From the NCBI RefSeq assembly GCF_036588685.1, contig NC_086375.1, positions 7,185,916-7,249,915 on the forward strand: a stretch of DNA of 64,000 nt, written 5' to 3'. The DNA comes from Mytilus trossulus. Its lineage: Eukaryota; Mollusca; Bivalvia; Mytilida; Mytilidae. A program made the position numbers and the translations under genes. Of the stretch, positions 57,991 to 64,000 are shown piece by piece (position 1 is the first letter of the stretch; every line of letters starts with the position of its first letter). The notes under the pieces were generated by a model. That model had not been told where the DNA came from. It was given only the letters and a program-made list of their open reading frames with translations, and did not search any database.

Positions 57991-58337
57991 GAAAATATGG
58001 ACGTAAATATAATTGAGGATGAAAATATGGACAAGCACAAAAGGGCGCGGAGTTAAACATGTTTTGTGAGTCCTTAAGAGTCCGAGTCTGATGTCATAAT
58101 ATGTAAAAAAAAAAAAAAAAAGAAACTCAGCGCATACATAAATTAACACAGGAATACTAGATCCAGATCGGTAAAGATTGATTGTAATGTGATATTATCT
58201 AGAATGTGATGCGAATACACAAAGATAATGATATTTTACGATATCTTTCATCGATTTGTCTTTTCCTAATTGATTCATAATTTTACAACATTTGCCTACT
58301 GCTTTTTACATTAGTCTTTTAATTTTGTTTTCTTCAG

Positions 58338-58409
58338 AAGTATGGGTGGAAACAATTTGACATTTGTCAAGAATAACACTTTTGAACATAACAACAACTT
58401 AATATATAT
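58338..58409 (+). CDS. LRR gene 2, LRR exon 6 (type B)
   Basis: A 72-nt phase 2-2 exon, counterpart of 9,057-9,128, with a Ser to Gly change (MGGNNLTFVKNN). Acceptor TTTTCTTCAG and donor GTAAGT are intact. Exons 1-6 give six LRRs of 24 residues between the two caps. Confidence 0.8.
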
Positions 58410-59629
58410 GTAAGTGCATTTATCATTAGGATAATTGATAGTTTTCTGACAATACCAAACCGCTGTTCTCATTGTGAGATATATAGAATAATACATGGCA
58501 AAATCCGTATCATATGTCGTATCATCCCGAGACATCAATATCAGCCCAAGGGCCTTTTGGCCCGAGAGATGATATTGGTCGAGGGTGATATGGCATTTGA
58601 TACGGATTTTGACATGTATTATACGCTTTATCACATATTTCAACAGGAGAGTATTATATTATATGAACTGTTTTCTTATCCATAGCACTGGGTTACCTTC
58701 AGTTCTACTTTTGTCTTATTGCAAAGGCCTTAAGAGAACTGTTCACTTGTCCGAAGCACATGGGTTACCTTACAATTTGCGTGCTGGAGTTTTAAAAATA
58801 TTTTGTTTATCATTGTATTTATTTGTGTGTTTTGTAATTTTTATAGTTGTATTTAGTGTGCCGAAACTATGAAAACTTGACGTTCGTGACGTCACGTACC
58901 AAAAAATGACGTCATTCAAAAATCAAAACAAACTGACTTTATTTAAAAAAAAAAAGAAAAAAAAGTAGGGGCGTGATAAAGGGTAGAGGTATGATAAAGG
59001 GTATGCGATAAAGAATAGGAGTGTGATAAAGGGTATTCGATAAAGGGTGCGCATGAAAGTTGCGCAATATGGATTAAACCACAGGCTTTTTATTCAATAT
59101 GCAAAACTAATACTAAACATATGATAAAATGTGATAATTAGCTATTGCGACATGACCCTAAACATGTGGTTGAATGAAATTGAATTTGTTGATGATTTAA
59201 CATTCTTAATTGTTTACGAGGTCGATTACAGTCTTTAAAAAGTATAACATTTAACAATATATGAATGATGAAGGATATAAGCACAACCGTATTTGATACA
59301 AGAATAACGAAACATCTATAAGATACAGAAAAGTTATTACAATGAAACCTTTTTACTTATACACAAAGCTAGTGTAGTTATAGAAAGTGTTACTGTAACA
59401 AATCACTTGAATTCGTACCAATGTATCATAGATCTATGTTACAAAATCTCTATTTTAATTGGTAATTCAATTTTAAATGCAGTTATGGAACATTTTGCTA
59501 GGTATTGGACACAACTGTAATTTTGTATTGTTTTGAAATATCGTAGCTGTAAAAGATGTAAGGATAAAAATAGTGACCAGTATAATAGTGATCGGCATAA
59601 TTTCTTCATTTGTTAATAAATATATATAG

Positions 59630-60490
59630 CATGTTGTGCCTGTCCCAAGTCAGGAGCCTCTGACCTTTGTTAGTCTTGTATTATTTTAATTTTAGTTTCT
59701 TGTGTACAATTTAGAAATTAGTATGGCGTTCATTATCACTGAACTAGTATATATTTGTTTAGTGGTCAGCTAAAGGACGCCTCCGGGTGCGGGAATTTCT
59801 CGCTACATTGAAGACCTGTTGGTGACCTTCTGCTGTCGTTTTTTTTTCATTTGGTCGGGTTGTTGTCTCCTTGACACATTCCCTATTTCCATTCTCAATT
59901 TTAGTGAAGACTACTGTAAGAAGCAACGAAACGTATTTGATTTCTTTTGTTTTGCCTGAAGAAAAACAAATAGTACTGTTAGTTCTGATATCACTGATGA
60001 AAACCATGACGAAGCACAAAGTATATTTTGTTATTATGACATTTTACATACCTCTATTACCTGTTATAGGTCGGAGGTATCAGAAAAGTTGAGATCTAAC
60101 GAGACATGTTTAACTTCACCGAAGTCAGGAGTCTTTGTTAGTTTTGTATGTTTTCTAATTTTAGTCTTGGTGTTTAGTCATATATATGCATGCCAATTCA
60201 CCTAACTAGTAAACATTTTGTTAGGAACTTGCTGAAGCCCGCCTCCTATTGCGGAATTATCTCGCTTTGTTAAAAAAAAATCAAAAATCAAAAATACTGA
60301 ACTCCAAGGAAATTCAAAAAAGGAAAACCCCAAACAAAATGGCAAAATCAAAAGTTTAAAACACATCAAACGAATGAATTTATAACAACTGTCATATTCC
60401 TGACCTGGCACAGGTCAGAGACCCATTGTTGGCCTTTGTGGTTCTGCTATTTGATCTCTTAAACACATTCCATATTTCCATTCTCAATTT
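59630..60490. repeat. R1 and R1/R3 composite, copy 2
   Basis: Counterpart of 10,375-11,230: R1 to about 59,900, unique sequence, then R1 fragments interrupted by R3 at 60,270-60,420. Confidence 0.7.
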
Positions 60491-62089
60491 AATTTCTTTA
60501 CAAATAGATCAAATTTGTCTGTTTCTTTTGCCAAGAAATTGTCAGTTCGTTTTCGACTTTTAAGTTTGAGTGTATCTTAGTTACCTTTCGCCTGTCTGTT
60601 GCTATGTGTGACATTCGAATTCACAATCTTCGTGGTGTGCGACCGATGATTCCTGAAAAAAAATATTTTAACAAATCGGCTTCTGATGTCTTGTAATAGA
60701 TTTTAGAACAAAGATTTAATATATTTTTAGTTAAGAGTGTCTTTACCGATGTTTTAGGATAGTTTCATGTAGTTAAATGGACTAATGATTAAATGGACAG
60801 ATTTTTTTCAAACCAAATGTTTTTGCAGTTACCTGCAATATTAATAAATATAGATCCTCAATATAATTTTAAAAAACAAAACAAAACAAAGAAGAATTTG
60901 ATGATTGATGTTTTAAAGACTGTTAATCCTTTTTGATAATATGAATCGATATTTCTCATGATCTGAATTAAGAACGTGTAACAAAATCTGAAAGGGGAAT
61001 GATTAATAAACATATACACCATCAACATCAGGCTGAATTTGTTTATTGACCCGAGGTGTAATTATTGACCTGAGGAGTACCCGAACTCAATAGTTGTATT
61101 AGGAGGGCAATCAACTTACAATTTGAACAATAGCTAGTCATTAAGTGTTTTATTGTACCGAAAGAGACCACAGACAATAAATGTTTTGGCTGAAGCGATT
61201 ATTGTTATATCGAAAGCAGAAACACAACCATACTGTGTAAGTCTCATGTTGCCGTTGGGACCCATGTGTCCATACTTGTTGTACCAGAGAGAAACATATG
61301 TTCATGTTTTAATTTATACTAGCTTCTCGATCATCATTGCCATAATTCTTTTAGATAATAGACCGATTATTTAATAGTGATTTTTTTTTCTTTAATGGAT
61401 CCAAAATGTGACGTTCATTAATGCGTGACGTCATATATTGAATATATCGCCATTGTTCAGCATGTGTGATATCCAAGACATCCAATAAACTCATCATAGA
61501 TATTCTGTCGTATTTTCTGGCACAGAGAATTACAAACTCCAAAAACTACTGGCTGCAAGCTGAGGATACGTCACACACTGACACAACCTTAAATACAATG
61601 GGTCAAAGCAACAGCATAACTCCCTCGGTATAATCAACATCCTCGCATCCAGAAGCTGCAGTTGTAATTTCGTGAAATATTATGACGCTCGCGTTCAAAT
61701 GGTTGCATTGGCGGCAAATAGAAATTATTGCCCGATCAAGTAGCTTGCAATTTCAAAAAAAAGTGAAATTTTGTGTTCTTATTATGTATAGAGTATGTTA
61801 TAAATTATATACCTGAGTGTTTAATTTAGGTTTCGTTGTGTATTTTTACACAAATAAAAAAAGTTAAACATCCCTGATATATTGCATTTTTTTTACCAAA
61901 AAATGTTGATTTGAATATAAATATTGATTTTAAAAAGACCAATGTACAAATGTACCTTTAAAAAGATGTGACCATACATGTTTGACAGGTCATTAAGATA
62001 TCGACGTATTGTGCATCGTATAAATTTGAGTATTTAAGTCCGGCCATTTGAAACTTGTATCCAGAAACTGTGAACAAGGTTCACAGACG

Positions 62090-63105
62090 GATATAGGTGG
62101 CTCAAAGATGGCAGAGTATCGTCATACATTCATCAGGATTATCTTATAAAGCTGTTGGGCGACAGATGGGCTACCATTATACTGTATTCACCAGGCTTGT
62201 GCGGAAACAGATCCAAACAAATGACGTGAAAGACTCGCAAAGATCCGATAGACCACTGGTGACATCGCAGCTTAAAGACAGGGCACTGCAACGCCTGATT
62301 AGACGAATGTCATTCACAACACGTCCTGTTCTTAAAAGAGAATGGTTACCGTAAAGACAGCTATCAACAAGAATCTTGTGAAACCGGTGGAAATCAGAGG
62401 GACTAAACTCAAGGAGGGTAATTTGACGTCATATTTTAAATGAGCGACAACTGCCTTTGTCATGGTTCTCGTCATGGTTGGAACTTTGAGAACTGGCGCA
62501 AGATTCGTCAGTCATACGAGAGCTGGTTTCTTCTGAATGTTACAGATTGAAGTTTGAGAGCTTGGAAACATACAGCATATATCCGAAGGAACATCCAAGC
62601 AACTGTCCCTTACGGTGGATGTTCTGTGATAGTAAGGGATGCATCTCTCATAAATGCAAATTGTACTCAGTGACTATACCAGGAAACCTTAATGGCGATC
62701 AACACGTATACGTACATCAAATAAGTTCTTTAGCCAGTATTTGTTCCTAATTTTGATAATATGATAACCACCCATCAGCTGCAATACCTATATCTATGGA
62801 TGACAACGCTAGGTTGCATCGTTCAAGGGCAGTTATAGCATTTCTTTAAGGCGCAGGTAACTGCTCTTCCATTGCATGCCACGAGCCCGGATTCTAATCT
62901 GATAGAGCATAAATGGGACACGTTAGGTCATGGGGTACCAGCATTCGAATCACTTATACAAATGTTACGTCAGTTGGAAGCAGCATTGCACCAGGAATGG
63001 CGGAAATAGCACAGCAAGAAATCCGACGACTGACTTGAGGGATAAGACGCCGAGTTGAGGCCTGCATCCAATCAGGTGGTGGTTTCACCTGATATTGGAT
63101 TTGAA
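62090..63105 (+). pseudogene. Tc1/mariner-type transposase relic, copy 2
   Basis: Counterpart of 12,850-13,860. The first 85 codons (to 62,354) remain open, with the paired-like DNA-binding domain (HTH around GLSYKAVGRQMGYHYTVF and a basic RPL stretch). Downstream DDNARLHRSRAV (near 62,797) and LIEHKW (near 62,897) survive in shifted frames. The element inserted before the segmental duplication because both copies carry it at the same intronic place. Confidence 0.75.
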
Positions 63106-63502
63106 CTATGAATATCATTATCAGACTTACAGTGGACGTTTTTATGTGAAATCAAAAAAGTGTCATGCACAACGAACGCAAAAAGTCAATACTTAAAATA
63201 GACATGATGAAGCGTTTAAACAGGACTTATGGTTTTGTGGCAATCGATTCAATAAATTATCATTTTTGTTGAGATTGGTTTGGGTTTTCTTAATATTTCT
63301 TAAACCTAGTTTTATGTCATAACAGGGTAAATTACTTTTTTTTACCCTTATCGTAATATTTGTCAATTCGAAAAAACGTGAAGATGCTTAACTTTTTTCT
63401 TTGTGTATAATTATATTTCTTATTTATTCAAACATCCGTATGTTTATATGTTAACCAGTTTAAAAACTTAATTACAACTGTGTTGTATTATGTGTTTTTG
63501 AA

Positions 63503-63722
63503 TTGCAATATTGTACTAAGCTAGACTGTAATCACAAAAACATGACGCTAAATTTATTCACATCAAATTCAAACAGAGATCTTGATTTGGTATGTGATTG
63601 CAATGTTCCGTTTTGGTCATGGGTAAAATCACAATCGTTTCATGAAGACTTTGTCACCTGTTTGGATCGGGGAAATGTGAAACTGTCAAGTCTTCAAGAA
63701 AGTGATTTCGATAACTGTACCT
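63503..63722 (+). CDS. LRR gene 2, LRRCT exon
   Basis: Counterpart of 14,263-14,482: the CDC, FWSWV, FVTC and NCTC elements are all kept, and the exon ends at GTAAGT in phase 1. The same uncertainty about the acceptor applies: the frame is open from a stop at 63,461 and the only AG before the domain is at 63,519-63,520. The gene continues past the window end; by analogy with gene 1 an EGF exon would follow about 1.4 kb downstream. Confidence 0.75.
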
Positions 63723-64000
63723 GTAAGTATTTTGATGATAAAAATGAGCTCTCGGGAGGGAAAGGCAATATAAAAATGAAAAATTATCGCTTATATGGAA
63801 CAACATGTGTCATCTAAACCTTTTGAAAACAGTTATTTGACATAATTGCAGAAGACGTTAGAAAGAAAAAAATGTAGATGTGGTCATAAAAAAAAACAAA
63901 GAAGCAAACTATTTATATCATATGAGCAGAATGTGATCGTTTACAATTATACTGATGCGTGTATCATGAAATAAATTTTACTGATAACACTTGAATGAAT

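Larger units (their letters stand above)
51108..64000. repeat. Segmental duplication, copy 2 (LRR gene 2, exons 3 to LRRCT)
   Basis: Direct-orientation counterpart of 1-14,752, reaching the window end. Relative to copy 1 it has one unit instead of five in the tandem array at 54,158, lacks about 890 bp at 57,680, has a shorter GAC microsatellite (57,540), and retains the intact right terminus of the TA-flanked element (55,032). Exon splice sites are intact in both. Confidence 0.95.

Noticed and set aside
1-64000. CRISPR arrays, bacterial operons, ribosome binding sites, rRNA or tRNA genes
   Set aside because: The DNA is eukaryotic. No direct-repeat/spacer pattern was seen, and the only tRNA-like sequence is the SINE head at 41,720-41,792.

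Overview
The window is eukaryotic nuclear DNA. It is AT-rich, has split genes with GT-AG introns, contains no operons, and most of it is transposable elements and their debris. The repeat families I recognise suggest a bivalve mollusc, most likely a marine mussel of the Mytilus type. The species call rests on memory of those families and was not searched.

Region 1 (1-16,030) is the 3' part of a leucine-rich-repeat (LRR) gene on the + strand: four 72-nt exons each encoding one LRR, an LRR C-terminal cap exon and one EGF-like exon. Its 5' end lies before the window. Region 5 (49,540-64,000) is a second, tandem gene of the same family: signal peptide plus LRR N-terminal cap, six 72-nt LRR exons and the C-terminal cap. 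Its EGF exon, if present, lies beyond the window. Bases 1-14,752 and 51,108-64,000 are two copies of one segmental duplication, very alike base for base but differing in several indels. Inside each gene the LRR exons are arranged as A-B pairs whose introns were duplicated with them. Predicted products are secreted or surface LRR proteins, plausibly recognition receptors; that role is inferred.

Region 2 (16,030-30,610) has no host gene I can support. It holds pieces of Penelope-like reverse transcriptases, a decayed LINE, a 254-bp tandem repeat, a foldback element and short dispersed repeats.

Region 3 (30,612-37,706) is the most interesting part. It is a 7.1-kb unit with terminal inverted repeats, flanked by TTAA on both sides and inserted into a Penelope-like element, whose N-terminal part lies at 29,950-30,607 and whose remainder resumes at 37,711. 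The unit carries two convergent spliced genes: a THAP zinc-finger protein (+, 3 exons, 280 aa) and a 184-aa protein (-, 3 exons) matching the cysteine-rich cytoplasmic 'ballast' domain of P2X7 receptors, with no channel part. TTAA target duplications plus a THAP domain fit Kolobok-type DNA transposons, but I see no DDE transposase.

Region 4 (38,970-49,540) has no recognised host gene. It contains a long inverted repeat, a tRNA-derived SINE, foldback elements, and a 2.0-kb hAT-like non-autonomous element with an 8-bp target duplication. That element holds a tandem dimer with a hammerhead-ribozyme-like core, a retrozyme-like arrangement.
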